From Cohnella lubricantis (lineage in GTDB: Bacteria > Bacillota > Bacilli > Paenibacillales > Paenibacillaceae), in NCBI RefSeq assembly GCF_014212015.1, contig NZ_JACJVN010000014.1, forward strand, positions 1-63,632: DNA of 63,632 nt. The letters run 5' to 3'. The translations under genes were made by a program, and so were the position numbers. Below the pieces are notes generated by a model, which worked only from the letters and a program-made list of their open reading frames with translations, was not told where the DNA came from and ran no database searches. Below, piece by piece: positions 41,346 to 51,083 of this stretch (positions are counted from its first letter, which is position 1; each line of letters opens with the position of its first letter).

Positions 41346-42122
41346 GTGCAGCGCGAGAGGCCGGAGCCGGGCCAGATTACCAAGGTATGTATGCTGGCCG
41401 GCAAGATTATGTTGGAGAACGGAGCCGAGACGTATCGGGTCGAAGACACGATGATTCGAATCGCGGCAGCGTTCGGCGTCTCCCGGGCGCAGAGCTCCGT
41501 GACGCCGACCAGCATCATGTTCACGCTCGAGAGCTTGGACGAGCCGGCGCATCTGATGCGTATCTCGGAGCGCTCGACCGATCTGCGCAAGGTGACGATC
41601 GCCAACGACATCTCCAGGCGCATCAGCCGCGGTGAGCTGTCGGCGGAGGCCGCCTATGAACGGCTGCGCAAGGTCGACGCCTCCTCGGCGGGCTATCCGT
41701 CCTGGCTTCGGCTGCTCGTCGCGGCTGTCGCGAGCGGCTGCTTCCTCATTATGTTCCAGGGCAGCTGGGTCGACTTCGTGCCGGCCATGGCTGCCGGCGG
41801 AGCGGGGTACCTCGCGACAATTCTCATTCCGCGCTATGTGCCCATCAAGCTGTTCACGGAGTTCACCGCTTCGATTATGGTCGGCCTGCTCTCGTGGCTG
41901 ATGGTACACACGGGCGTCGGCCGCGATCTGGACAAGCTGATTATCGGCTCGCTCATGCCGCTCGTGCCGGGCCTCTTGATCACCAATGCAGTGCGCGACC
42001 TGATGGCAGGCCACCTCGTCTCCGGACTCTCCAAGGGAGCCGAAGCGTTCCTGACGGCGTTCGCCATCGGGGCCGGCATCGCGATCGTGCTCTCCTTCGG
42101 AACGGAGGTGGCCGGCGGATGA
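41346..42122 (+). CDS. ThrE-type threonine/serine exporter, larger subunit
   Basis: 258 residues. The N-terminal soluble part (ENGAETYRVEDTM and VTPTSIMFTL) is the DUF1212/ThrE N-domain, followed by about five membrane helices. GTG 41346 start after GCGGGG. Its stop overlaps the start of the next gene (ATGA), which encodes the remaining ThrE membrane half; together they rebuild a full ThrE-like exporter. Confidence 0.82.
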   Translation: MQRERPEPGQITKVCMLAGKIMLENGAETYRVEDTMIRIAAAFGVSRAQSSVTPTSIMFTLESLDEPAHLMRISERSTDLRKVTIANDISRRISRGELSAEAAYERLRKVDASSAGYPSWLRLLVAAVASGCFLIMFQGSWVDFVPAMAAGGAGYLATILIPRYVPIKLFTEFTASIMVGLLSWLMVHTGVGRDLDKLIIGSLMPLVPGLLITNAVRDLMAGHLVSGLSKGAEAFLTAFAIGAGIAIVLSFGTEVAGG

Positions 42123-42574
42123 TCCTTGAACTGCTCGAGCAGCTGGCGACCAGCTTCGTCGCGTCGGCGGGCTTCGCCGTGCTCTTCAATGTGCCCGGCC
42201 GCAACATTTGCTATTGCGGATTGGTTGGCATGGCCGGCTGGGCGGTTTATGTCGTGCTGCTGCACCTGCAAGCCGATCCGATCGTGGCGACGCTGGCCGC
42301 TTCCTTCGCCGTCACGGTGCTCAGCCAGCTGTTGGCGAAGCTCTGCCGAGCGCCGATCATTCTGTTCAGCGTATCCGGCATTGTGCCGCTCGTTCCCGGC
42401 GGCGTCGCTTACGACGCCATGCGCAACGTCGTGCAGAACCACTATGACATCGCGGTGCAGAAGGCGTTCGAGGTGTTCATGCTGTCCGGCGCGATCGCGT
42501 TCGGCCTCGTCTTCTCCGAGGTGATCAACCAGGTCATCCGCAACGCGGGACAAGCGGGGCATGGCCCGAAGTAG
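42119..42574 (+). CDS. ThrE-type exporter, small membrane subunit
   Basis: 151 residues, four to five helices, ThrE_2 (DUF3815) domain, with NVPGRNICYCGLVG and IVPLVPGGVAYDAM. Overlaps the larger subunit by 4 bp, so the two should be made in equal amounts. In B. subtilis-type genomes this pair is also split (YjjP/YjjB-like). Substrate likely amino or dicarboxylic acids; not certain. Confidence 0.82.
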   Translation: MILELLEQLATSFVASAGFAVLFNVPGRNICYCGLVGMAGWAVYVVLLHLQADPIVATLAASFAVTVLSQLLAKLCRAPIILFSVSGIVPLVPGGVAYDAMRNVVQNHYDIAVQKAFEVFMLSGAIAFGLVFSEVINQVIRNAGQAGHGPK

Positions 42575-42586
42575 CTATTATATGGA

Positions 42587-42627
42587 ACAAAGACAAGTCC
42601 CGGCTTAGCGCGGGACTTGTCTTTGTC
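42587..42627. terminator. Terminator between thrE pair and doxX
   Basis: ACAAAGACAAGTCCCG pairs with CGGGACTTGTCTTTGT, a 16-bp perfect stem between convergent genes. Confidence 0.85.
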
Positions 42628-42666
42628 TTGCAGTAATTGGAAGGAGTGCGGCGCGTCTTGCGCGTG

Positions 42667-43236
42667 CTAGGGAGTCTGCTTGCGCCGGCGCGAGCTCCAT
42701 GGCGTGCCTAGGATAGGCAGCGCCCAGCGGTCCAATCCGTACCAGCCGGCTACCTTCCAGGCCAGCACCAGCCACGTGGCGAGAATGAACAGCAGCGGAT
42801 TCGAGCTTAACGTCCCAGCGAACAAGAAGGCGGCGTTCATGAAGGCGCCGAAGAAGGCAGCGACGCCTGTCAGCAGGCCGAGAATGAGGCCCAATCCGAC
42901 CAAGAACTCGCCGCAGGCGACGAAGTAGGAGAACACCTTCGCGTTAGGCAGCACCGCGTTCTCCAGAAAATCCGCGTACCAGCCGGTCACGTCTCCGCCG
43001 TCCTGCGCTTTGCCGAGAGCTCCATTAATGAAGCCCGTCAGCCCTACGCCAGCCTCGCTTCCGACCCACTTCGAGTTGTTCAGCTTTCCCCAGCCGGCAT
43101 GAATCCACTCATAGCCGAGATACAGGCGGATCACCAGCCAGATCAGGCCGGATCTCGTGTCGCTGAACAGAAATCTCGACACGGGGTTCTCGGGTACGAT
43201 AATATGCTTGCCGTGTACTTCTTCTTTGATAGACAT
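42667..43236 (-). CDS. DoxX family membrane protein
   Basis: 189 residues, four helices: GLIWLVIRLYLGYEWIHAGW, then FSYFVACGEFLVGLGLILGL and two more. DoxX proteins are linked to thiosulfate:quinone oxidation or thiol stress in other bacteria; the role here is unknown. ATG 43236 follows AGGAG by 9 nt. Confidence 0.82.
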   Translation of the reverse strand: MSIKEEVHGKHIIVPENPVSRFLFSDTRSGLIWLVIRLYLGYEWIHAGWGKLNNSKWVGSEAGVGLTGFINGALGKAQDGGDVTGWYADFLENAVLPNAKVFSYFVACGEFLVGLGLILGLLTGVAAFFGAFMNAAFLFAGTLSSNPLLFILATWLVLAWKVAGWYGLDRWALPILGTPWSSRRRKQTP

Positions 43237-43340
43237 TGTTCCAACTCCTAGACATGGGAAATTAAAGGAATATGACATTAATATTCATGATAGCACAGGA
43301 GATGGATCGCGAGAACGGGAGTTTCCGCAAAAAGCAACAA

Positions 43341-43377
43341 AGAAAACCGGCCCGTCATCTCGCGGATGACAGGCCGG
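43341..43377 (-). terminator. Terminator after NlpC/P60 gene
   Basis: On the minus strand CCGGCCTGTCATC and GATGACGGGCCGG pair (one mismatch) and TTTTCTTTG follows. Confidence 0.75.
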
Positions 43378-43437
43378 CTCCGGAGCCCCCGCGGCGGCGG
43401 GGGACTCGAACTTTAGTTTCACCAATTCAAGTCTTGC

Positions 43438-43956
43438 TTAGATCACGCGGCGCGCCGTAACATAGCGCTTCGTGTAGTCGCTCAGCTTGTTGATGGCGAT
43501 GCCGTTGAAGTTGCTTCCGATCGTATCGTGAATGAACAGGCCGTCGCCCATGTAGATGCCGACGTGCGTAATCTTCTTGGACGTGCCGCTCGGGGAGCTG
43601 AAGAAGATCAGGTCGCCCTTCTTCAGGTTCTTCTTCGCGACATAGGTGCCGGCGTTCTTCTGATACTTCGTGCCCCACTTCAGGCTGACGCCATACTTGC
43701 CGAACACGTACTTGGTGAACGAAGAGCAGTCGAAGATAAGCTTGCTCGGGTTATTCACATTGAACTTATATTTCACTTTGCCTTTAAGAGACTTGGCTAA
43801 TGCCACGATCTTATCGGCTTTCTGGCTATCCGTCAAAGTGGCGGCCGAGGCTTGTCCAGCGTTCGGTGTCACGACGATATCGGCAGCCGCGAATACGGTG
43901 AGACATGCGATGGCAATCACGATTTTCTTCCAGAGCTTCATTGCAGTTGCAGTCAT
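43438..43956 (-). CDS. Secreted NlpC/P60 cell-wall hydrolase
   Basis: 172 residues. Signal peptide at about 1-38 (KKIVIAIACLTVFAAA), then an NlpC/P60 domain with catalytic Cys77 (FDCSSF), His131 (THVGIYMGDG) and His143. It cleaves peptide stems of peptidoglycan, usually the D-Glu-diaminopimelate bond. No SH3 or LysM domain is attached. ATG 43956 has GGGAGG upstream. Confidence 0.87.
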   Translation of the reverse strand: MTATAMKLWKKIVIAIACLTVFAAADIVVTPNAGQASAATLTDSQKADKIVALAKSLKGKVKYKFNVNNPSKLIFDCSSFTKYVFGKYGVSLKWGTKYQKNAGTYVAKKNLKKGDLIFFSSPSGTSKKITHVGIYMGDGLFIHDTIGSNFNGIAINKLSDYTKRYVTARRVI

Positions 43957-44086
43957 ATTGACCTCCCAGGATGTGTTTGTCTTGGTGTCCGAAGGGAAGT
44001 ATATCATGGGCAAAACGGTCTTTTGGCAAAACTGAGTTGATCTTAATCTTACTAAATATAGGAACCAAGCATCATATTCACTAGAA

Positions 44087-44605
44087 TTATCTAGTCCAAT
44101 GGTCCTGGATGAATTCGTCTCGTCCGGACTTCTCCCGGTCTTCCTTGTAATGCTTCGGATTCTTCCGGTGGTAGTCCTGATGATAGTCTTCCGCTGGATA
44201 GAACGTCTCCGCCGGCCGGATCGCCGTCACGATCGGCTTGTCGAAGCGCCCGCTCGCAGCCAGCTCGTCGCGGGAGCGTTCGGCGAGCTCGCGCTGTCGC
44301 TCGTTGTGCCAGAAGACCGCTGTCCGGTACTGGGAGCCGCGGTCGTGGAATTGCCCCTCGTCATCGGTAGGATCCACTTGAACCCAATAGAGCTCGAGCA
44401 GCTTCTCATAAGGGAAGAGCTCGGGATCGAACGCAATTTGAACAACCTCCAGATGGCCCGTCGTTCCTGTCTTTACTTCCTCATATGTCGGATTCTCCGT
44501 ATGGCCGCCCATATAACCGGATACGATGCCATGGATGCCCGGTTGTTCCTCGAAGGGCGACACCATACACCAGAAGCATCCGCCCGCGAAAGTCGCATAT
44601 TCCAT
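44087..44605 (-). CDS. msrA: Peptide methionine sulfoxide reductase A
   Basis: 172 residues. The active-site motif GCFWC has Cys10 and Cys13; YMGGHTENPTYEEV is conserved. It reduces methionine-S-sulfoxide in proteins. ATG 44605 has AGGAGG 8 nt upstream; the ATG at 44626 lacks one. No msrB is adjacent. Confidence 0.93.
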   Translation of the reverse strand: MEYATFAGGCFWCMVSPFEEQPGIHGIVSGYMGGHTENPTYEEVKTGTTGHLEVVQIAFDPELFPYEKLLELYWVQVDPTDDEGQFHDRGSQYRTAVFWHNERQRELAERSRDELAASGRFDKPIVTAIRPAETFYPAEDYHQDYHRKNPKHYKEDREKSGRDEFIQDHWTR

Positions 44606-44697
44606 GTTCAGTCCTCCTGACTTCACGTCTAACCAGGCGCTTGTTCGGCAGCCTTGTTCCGATTATAGCATGTTCGGCGCAGCGGCTCGCCTCTTCG

Positions 44698-45867
44698 TCA
44701 GACGGAGGGGCGGGAACGGAATTCGGTCGGCGTCATGTCGAACTTTCGGCGGAACACTTGCGAGAAGTGGCGCACGTCCTGATAGCCGATCCGCTCGGCG
44801 ACATCCGCCAGCTTCAGGTCGGGGTTGGCGAGCAGCTTCTTCGCTTGCTCCATGCGCAGAGAGATGACGTACTCCTTGTAGCCTTGGCCTGTCTTCTGCT
44901 TGAATAGCTGGCTGAAGTAGACCGGGTTCAAGAAGACGATGGACGCCACCTTCTCCAGCGACAGATCTTCGTGGAAGTGGGTGTCGATGAAATGCAGGGC
45001 GATATCGATCGCTCTGTCTCTTCCGCCATCCAGCGCAACGTACGTGCCGGATGCGGAGGCTTGGCGGAACTGCCCGACGGCCTGCGGCACTTGCTTGAAG
45101 TCGGCCAACTCGCCGGAGTGGAATACTTGGAACGGGATCTTCAAATAATGCTTCAAGTGGTCCTTGAGCTCGCCAATCAGCATCTCGATCGAAGCGTCCT
45201 TCCGCAAGGTGACGAGGCCGAGCACGCTCTGCCGGTCGAAGCTGGCCGCGAAGCCCGAGCCGTGCCGTTCGATTAACTCCGTCAGCACGTTGTCGATGAT
45301 GAAGTGCTCCAGATGCACGTTCTTGCTGCCGGCGTCCATCGTCGCCATCACGAGATGGAAGCGCGGATGCGCTTCCATGAATCGGCTCAGATCAAGCTTG
45401 CCGATGTCGAGGCCGGCCGCCAGCCGCTGGAAGACGGCTTCGCGAAGGTACTTCAGGCTGGTGCGGAGGAATTGCTCTTCCTTGCCTAGCGCCCGCTCCT
45501 TGCCGATCTCCTCTGCGAGCGAGCGGATCAGCTGCAGCAGATTCTTCTTGCCGATCGGCTTCAGGATATAATCGCGAGCGCCCAGCTGTACCGCCTTCTG
45601 GGCGTAGGTGAATTCGGAGTGGGCGGAGATGACGACCCATCGGACATGCGGATATTTCCCCAGCGACACCTTCATGAATTCCAGGCCGTCCATGCCGGGC
45701 ATTAGGATATCGGTCAGCACGATGTGGATCGGATGCCGATCCATCAATTGAGCTGCTTCATCTGCTGTAGCCGCGACGAAGACTTCGTATCCGGCTCCGC
45801 TCTGCTCCAGCGTCCGCTGCACACCTTCGCGTATAATGCTCTCATCGTCCACGATTAGAATGTTCAT
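44698..45867 (-). CDS. AraC-type response regulator (YesN-like)
   Basis: 389 residues. Receiver domain with phosphoacceptor Asp53 (VLTDILMPGMDG), a middle linker domain, and two AraC helix-turn-helix units in the last 100 residues (LSLEKVASIVFLNPVYFSQLF and LADVAERIGYQDVRHFSQVF). ATG 45867 follows AAGGAG by 9 nt and lies inside the 3' end of the kinase gene (26-bp overlap). It should activate the adjacent sugar transporter genes. Confidence 0.9.
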   Translation of the reverse strand: MNILIVDDESIIREGVQRTLEQSGAGYEVFVAATADEAAQLMDRHPIHIVLTDILMPGMDGLEFMKVSLGKYPHVRWVVISAHSEFTYAQKAVQLGARDYILKPIGKKNLLQLIRSLAEEIGKERALGKEEQFLRTSLKYLREAVFQRLAAGLDIGKLDLSRFMEAHPRFHLVMATMDAGSKNVHLEHFIIDNVLTELIERHGSGFAASFDRQSVLGLVTLRKDASIEMLIGELKDHLKHYLKIPFQVFHSGELADFKQVPQAVGQFRQASASGTYVALDGGRDRAIDIALHFIDTHFHEDLSLEKVASIVFLNPVYFSQLFKQKTGQGYKEYVISLRMEQAKKLLANPDLKLADVAERIGYQDVRHFSQVFRRKFDMTPTEFRSRPSV

Positions 45868-47668
45868 GGGCTGCATCTCCTTCCTTAGGCAAGGGCAGGT
45901 TGAGAATGACCGCCGTTCCGGAGCCGGGCTCGCTCTCCACCCGAATGCCGTATGCTTCTCCGTACATGTGCTGGAGCCGGCTCTGCAGGTTCTGGATGCC
46001 GATGCCTGCGGCTCTGCTGCCGCTTGAGGAGCCTTCGTCCGGCGCTGCGGGCATGCGGCGGCCTTGCAGCGCAAGCGTCAGGGCGTGCCGCGCAGCTTCG
46101 GACATGCCAGCTCCGTTGTCCTTCACGACGAGTGACCAATGCCGTTCGTGGGCTTCCGCATAGACTTGGAGCTCGCCGGGGCGATCGAGCGGCTCAATCC
46201 CGTGCTTGACGGCGTTCTCGATGAGCGGCTGCAGCGTCATCTTCGGCAGCTTGAAGTCCTTCCAGCGCTCGTCGATATTGAGGTTTACTGTCAGGCGTCC
46301 GCTTAGCCTAGTCATGATAATCGTTAAGTAATGGCCGGTCTGCTCGAGCTCTTCCCGCAAGGTGACCTCCATACCGGCTTCCCAGTGGCTGCTGTAGCGG
46401 AACATGCGAGACAGGGAGAGAACCACTTCGCCGAGCCGGTCATCCTTCTTCTCGTCCAACATCCAGTAGATCATGTCCAATGTATTGTATAGAAAATGAG
46501 GGTTGACCTGCGTCTGCAGCGCGTGCAGCTCCGCGTTCTTCTCGCTGACCGACGAGACCTTCACCCGCTCGATCAGCTCGGAGATCCGCAGCACCATTCG
46601 GTTGAAGGAGGCGGTCAACTGATTGATCTCCCGATACGACGTCACATTAAGAGTGCCGTTGAAGTCGCCGCTCTCGACCTTCTTCATCTCGCGGATCATT
46701 CGCTTCAGCGGGGAGGAGATCGTTCGCGAGACGAGCGATGCGATCAGCGCGGAGAGCAGGATCAGCGCCGGCACGGCAATGAACAGGAATCGCTTCGTCT
46801 GGTCCAGCTCGACATCGAGATCGGCGTTCGGCGTCCGGCTCCAGATCGTCCAGCCGCCGAACGGAAGCTTGGAGGCGATGATGAGTTGCTCCTCCAGATC
46901 CTGCGTGACGATATCCTGCTCGTTCTCGGGGGCCGGCAGGCCGCGCATCATCTTCGGAATCTCTCTGACGCCCGGCTCCGAAGAAGCGAGGACGATGCCT
47001 TGGTCGGACTGCAGGTAGATCTCGCTATGCGCGCCGAGCTTCAGGTTATCCATCGCATCGAGGATCAGTTGGGGCTCCACTTCGATGAGCAGGATACCGA
47101 TCGGCGTATGCTCGTTCAGATCGTACATGAGACGGCCGAAGGCGAATACCGGCCGGGATTCGTTCTTGTCGATGATAGAGTGTTCCGATACGCCGATCCA
47201 CGATATTTTGCCGGCCGCCTCATTTACCTTCTCGAATGATTCCGTCTTGGCGAACTCCGGATCGACGACGCTCATAGCGTTGCCGTAGCTGTAGATCTTG
47301 CCGGTGGCGCTCAAGAGATGGATGCCGATGATATCGTCTCTGGAATAGTAAATAGCGCCGATCATGTTCGTGACCGAGCGCTCGTTAATGAAGTCGACAG
47401 CCGGATTATCCGGCTTCTCTTGGATAAGCCGGATAATGTCCATGTTCGTGCTGATCGATTTGGACAGACTGTCGTAGCCCTTCAGCAGAAGATCGAACAG
47501 CGCGTCGGTCTGCGAGACGTTCTTCTGCGTCAAGGCGGCAATCTTCTGATGATATTGTTCGGTTGTTCGATTATAGAATAAGAGGCTTATAAGCAGTAGA
47601 ATGCCGGTCATGCAGAAGACGAATAGCAAGAACAACCAGGAGTTAATCGATTGCTGGCCCCGTGCCAC
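45842..47668 (-). CDS. Sensor histidine kinase (YesM-like)
   Basis: 608 residues. One helix at about 11-32, an extracellular sensor domain (35-290, dCache-like), a second helix at 293-315, HAMP, then the His_kinase domain with phosphoacceptor His391 in NPHFLYNTL and an ATPase with LIENAVKHG and DNGAGM. GTG 47668 has AAGGGGA upstream. It belongs to the LytS/YesM kinases that usually sense extracellular sugars together with a binding protein. Confidence 0.9.
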   Translation of the reverse strand: MARGQQSINSWLFLLFVFCMTGILLLISLLFYNRTTEQYHQKIAALTQKNVSQTDALFDLLLKGYDSLSKSISTNMDIIRLIQEKPDNPAVDFINERSVTNMIGAIYYSRDDIIGIHLLSATGKIYSYGNAMSVVDPEFAKTESFEKVNEAAGKISWIGVSEHSIIDKNESRPVFAFGRLMYDLNEHTPIGILLIEVEPQLILDAMDNLKLGAHSEIYLQSDQGIVLASSEPGVREIPKMMRGLPAPENEQDIVTQDLEEQLIIASKLPFGGWTIWSRTPNADLDVELDQTKRFLFIAVPALILLSALIASLVSRTISSPLKRMIREMKKVESGDFNGTLNVTSYREINQLTASFNRMVLRISELIERVKVSSVSEKNAELHALQTQVNPHFLYNTLDMIYWMLDEKKDDRLGEVVLSLSRMFRYSSHWEAGMEVTLREELEQTGHYLTIIMTRLSGRLTVNLNIDERWKDFKLPKMTLQPLIENAVKHGIEPLDRPGELQVYAEAHERHWSLVVKDNGAGMSEAARHALTLALQGRRMPAAPDEGSSSGSRAAGIGIQNLQSRLQHMYGEAYGIRVESEPGSGTAVILNLPLPKEGDAAHEHSNRGR

Positions 47669-47693
47669 GGCTGACTTCCCCTTCTGCGGCGAA

Positions 47694-48518
47694 TTATCCT
47701 TTGACGGCTCCGGCTACCATGCCCTTGGTAATCCGGCTGGACAAGACAAAGTATATCAGAATGACAGGAGCCGCGCCCATTACCATGTAGGCGCCGATAT
47801 CGCCGTAGTTGACGCTGTACTGGCTGACGAACGAGTAGATGCCGAACGGGAGCGTCTTCAGCCTGTCGGACGAGATGAACGTCGCGGCCATGATATATTC
47901 GTTCCAGATCGTGATGAAGGTCAGAATACAGACGGTCATGACCGGCGGGATGGAGATGGGGAGTATAATCGAACGGAAGATGCGATAGACGTTCGCCCCG
48001 TCGATATGTGCCGACTCTTCCATCTCGGTCGGGATGGAGCGCATGAAGCCGCTCAGAATGAAGATGGCGATGGGGAGCTGGAATGCCACGTATGGCAGAA
48101 TCAGCGCCCAGCGTGTGTTGATCAACTCCAGCGGACTGAAGATCTTCATCAGCGGCAGCAGCGTCGACTGCATCGGAATCATCATGCCGACGAGGAACAC
48201 CAGCATGACCGCTGGGCCGAACCGGAATTTGAAGCGGGTGATGGCGTAGGCGACCATTGCGCTGAGCACGATGACGCAGATCAGCGTAACGGCGGTAATG
48301 ATGACGCTGTTGCCCAAATACTTGATATAGCTCCCGTTGGTATACGCTTCAACGTAATTGTGCCATTGCCACTTAGCGGGCAGGGCGAAGAATTGGCCGC
48401 TTAGAATCTCCTCGTTCGTCTTCAGCGAATAGAGCGCGAGCCAGATAAGCGGGTATAGCTGGGTGACGACCAAGACGGCGATCAGAAGGTAGACGAGTCC
48501 TTTGGCGATATTCGGCAT
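47694..48518 (-). CDS. Sugar ABC transporter permease (MalG type)
   Basis: 274 residues, six helices, with the EAA loop EMEESAHIDGANVYRIFRSI that docks to the ATPase. It is 14 bp after the partner permease. No ATPase gene is in this operon; a shared MsmX/MsiK-type ATPase is likely. Confidence 0.9.
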   Translation of the reverse strand: MPNIAKGLVYLLIAVLVVTQLYPLIWLALYSLKTNEEILSGQFFALPAKWQWHNYVEAYTNGSYIKYLGNSVIITAVTLICVIVLSAMVAYAITRFKFRFGPAVMLVFLVGMMIPMQSTLLPLMKIFSPLELINTRWALILPYVAFQLPIAIFILSGFMRSIPTEMEESAHIDGANVYRIFRSIILPISIPPVMTVCILTFITIWNEYIMAATFISSDRLKTLPFGIYSFVSQYSVNYGDIGAYMVMGAAPVILIYFVLSSRITKGMVAGAVKG

Positions 48519-48532
48519 CTGTCGTCTCCTCC

Positions 48533-49423
48533 TTAGCTGAACCTTTTGTCAATTCGGTTCATGACAGTATTGATCACGACGGTGAAGACCAGGCACAACA
48601 CGACGAGCAGGGAAGCGAGCGCGCTGCCGTATCCGAATTCCTGGGAGTTGAACGATTGGGTGTACATATAGGTGGCGAGGACGTCTGTCGCATGCGCTGG
48701 CCCGCCGCCGGTCATGACCCACACCATGTCGAATGACTGAAGCGATCCGATGAAGGCAAGAACTAACGATATTTTAAAGATCGGGACGATCATCGGGAAC
48801 GTAATATAGCGGTCCGCTTTGAAGCCTTCCGCTCCGTCGATCTTCGCCGCTTCGTAAATTTCGCTTGGAATGTTCTGGACGCCGGTGAATTGGATGAGCA
48901 GGTGATAGCCGAAATATTGCCACAGCGAGACGAAGTAGATGCAATAGATGGCGATCTTCGGTTCGGCGAGCCACGTATGCGCCCAACTCTCCAGACCGAC
49001 GGAGATAAGCGCTTGATTCAGCATCCCGCCCATGGACGTCGGGTTGTAGATGGTCTTCCACAGCTGTCCGATAATGACGACGGACAGGATAACCGGGGTG
49101 AAGTAGATCGATACCAGTGTGTTGGCTTTGCGCACATAGCGGTTCAGCAGCACAGCCATCATTAAGCAGAACGGAATCTCGATCATGGACGCGGCTGCAT
49201 ACAGGAACGTTCTGCGCACGGCCGGCCAGAAGTAGGGATCATCGAACAGCAGCTTATGGTAGTTGTCGAAGCCGACGAATTTAGATACGCCGTAACCGTT
49301 CCAGTCGAGCGTACCGACATAGAAGGAATACAGGATCGGAACGAACACGATGCAGATGTACAGCAATAGTGCTGGCAAGATGAAGATGCCGATGGCATGC
49401 TTGGGGACTTTCAGTACGTTCAA
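48533..49423 (-). CDS. Sugar ABC transporter permease (MalF type)
   Basis: 296 residues, six helices, EAA loop EIYEAAKIDGAEGFKADRYI. Second gene of the operon after the binding protein; partner of the MalG-type permease. Confidence 0.9.
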   Translation of the reverse strand: MNVLKVPKHAIGIFILPALLLYICIVFVPILYSFYVGTLDWNGYGVSKFVGFDNYHKLLFDDPYFWPAVRRTFLYAAASMIEIPFCLMMAVLLNRYVRKANTLVSIYFTPVILSVVIIGQLWKTIYNPTSMGGMLNQALISVGLESWAHTWLAEPKIAIYCIYFVSLWQYFGYHLLIQFTGVQNIPSEIYEAAKIDGAEGFKADRYITFPMIVPIFKISLVLAFIGSLQSFDMVWVMTGGGPAHATDVLATYMYTQSFNSQEFGYGSALASLLVVLCLVFTVVINTVMNRIDKRFS

Positions 49424-49510
49424 CGTTCGTCGCCTCCGTTGCTCCCGGAAGCCGAAAGGCGAAGAAGCGCATGGCTCCTTCGCACCTCGTTTTCCGGCTA
49501 GTGCAAGATT

Positions 49511-50875
49511 TTACTGGTCTTTGTTCGCCTCATAGGCGGTCTGATGCTCTTTGGCGACTTGAGCGGAATCGACCTTCTGCACGAACAGATTCTGCAGGCT
49601 GGTCAAGTGGGCTTGAGCCACTGCCGGGTTCATCGTATTGTCGAAGGCGATGTCGCCGCCGTTCACCTTGCCGAACAGATCCATGACGCTGATGGCCAGA
49701 TCCGAGTAGCCGGCCGCCTTCATGTCGCCGTCTACCTTCTGCGGCAGGCCCACCGCGTTCTTGTTATCGAATTGTGCCTTCGGGAAGTTGAGGCAGTAGT
49801 AGTTCAGGAAGTCCTTCGCTTCTTGAATGTGCTTGCTGTTCGCGGCGATCGCGTATCCGGTGCCTGGGGCGAGCATGAATTGGTTGATGTCGCCTTTGCC
49901 GTTGACCGTCGGGAATTGGAACGCCGCGACGCTCGGGCCAACCGAAGAAGCGTCGATCGAACCGGTCTCCCAAGAGCCGAGCATGTACATGGCGGCTTTG
50001 CCCGTCGTGAACAGGTTGCGGCCGGAGTCGGCGTCGACGGCGGTAGCGCCTTCTTCGAATGCGCCGGCTTGAATCAGATCTTGGAAGCGGTCGACCGCTT
50101 CGATGAAGGCCGGGTCTTCGAACGTCGTCTTGCCTGCCGCTACGTCGCTCAGGAAGCCTGGGCCGTAAGTGCGAAGCACGATGTTCATGAAGATGAAGGA
50201 GCCGGTCCACGTATCCTTCTCGCCGATCGCCATTGGAATAATGCCTTTGTCTTTAAGCGCCTTCACGTCGGCGAGCAATTCTTCGAACGTCGCAGGCGGA
50301 GCAGAGATGCCGGCTTGCGCGAACAGGTCTTTGTTATAGTAGACGACTTCGATGTTGTTGCCGTCCGGCAGCGCGTAGACGTTGCCGTCGAAGCTGTAGT
50401 AGTCAAGCAGACCGGACTGGTAAGTGTCCTTCAGGCCGTTCTGGTCCAGCATATCGTTCAGCGGAACGAACAGGTCCGCGTCGACGAACGGCTTCATCTG
50501 GGCGGCGGGATTCACCATCGTGATGTCGGGAATCTCTTTGGAGTTCGCTTGCACCTTCAGCTTCTGCTTCTGTTGGTCGGTGTTAAGCGAATCGAATTCG
50601 ATGTGGATGTTCGGATGTTCCTTCTCGTAGGCTTCGACAATCTGGTGAGCTGTCTTGTAGGTAGGCGTATTAGGGTCGACATAGATGTTCTGGAAGGTCA
50701 GCGTGACCTTCTCGCCCGAATTGGAGCTGGCCGGGCCGGCCGGCGAGCTCGCCGGAGCAGAAGCGTCTGCCGATGCGCCGCTGTTGTTATTGTTGTTGCT
50801 GCCGCAAGCTGCGAGACTAAGAGTCAAGGCTCCGGCTACAGCGATTGTAAGTGCTTTTTTCGACTTGGAATCCAA
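49511..50875 (-). CDS. Sugar-binding lipoprotein of ABC transporter
   Basis: 454 residues. Lipoprotein signal ending LAAC-GSNNNNNSG, then a bacterial extracellular solute-binding type 1 fold (LTFQNIYVDPNTPTY, later NIEVVYYNKDLF). TTG 50875 is chosen because AAAGGGGG is 8 nt upstream; the ATG at 50908 lies before that site. First gene of the transporter-kinase-regulator operon. The sugar is unknown; YesMN-linked transporters commonly take up plant oligosaccharides. Confidence 0.88.
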   Translation of the reverse strand: MDSKSKKALTIAVAGALTLSLAACGSNNNNNSGASADASAPASSPAGPASSNSGEKVTLTFQNIYVDPNTPTYKTAHQIVEAYEKEHPNIHIEFDSLNTDQQKQKLKVQANSKEIPDITMVNPAAQMKPFVDADLFVPLNDMLDQNGLKDTYQSGLLDYYSFDGNVYALPDGNNIEVVYYNKDLFAQAGISAPPATFEELLADVKALKDKGIIPMAIGEKDTWTGSFIFMNIVLRTYGPGFLSDVAAGKTTFEDPAFIEAVDRFQDLIQAGAFEEGATAVDADSGRNLFTTGKAAMYMLGSWETGSIDASSVGPSVAAFQFPTVNGKGDINQFMLAPGTGYAIAANSKHIQEAKDFLNYYCLNFPKAQFDNKNAVGLPQKVDGDMKAAGYSDLAISVMDLFGKVNGGDIAFDNTMNPAVAQAHLTSLQNLFVQKVDSAQVAKEHQTAYEANKDQ

Positions 50876-51083
50876 TTTCAAATCCCCCTTTATCGGATGT
50901 AACCTCATTATTCATCAGCTAGCACTTGGCAACAATGAGTTAATTTTTATATATGAGGTTTGCTTTTTCAAGATTTTGGGTGAGAATCGTCCTAACTTCG
51001 TCATAGGGAATTCACAGGCCAATCCAACCCAAATTGAGGTATGATAGGGTGAGAATGACATATGGAGAGGGGAAGAGATCTAG

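Noticed and set aside
43380-43440. tRNA-like T-loop (GTTCGAGTCC on the minus strand)
   Set aside because: No matching T-stem, anticodon arm or acceptor stem can be drawn around it.
49544-50902. Long plus-strand frame opposite the sugar-binding lipoprotein
   Set aside because: Shadow frame; the minus strand encodes a lipoprotein signal and solute-binding fold.
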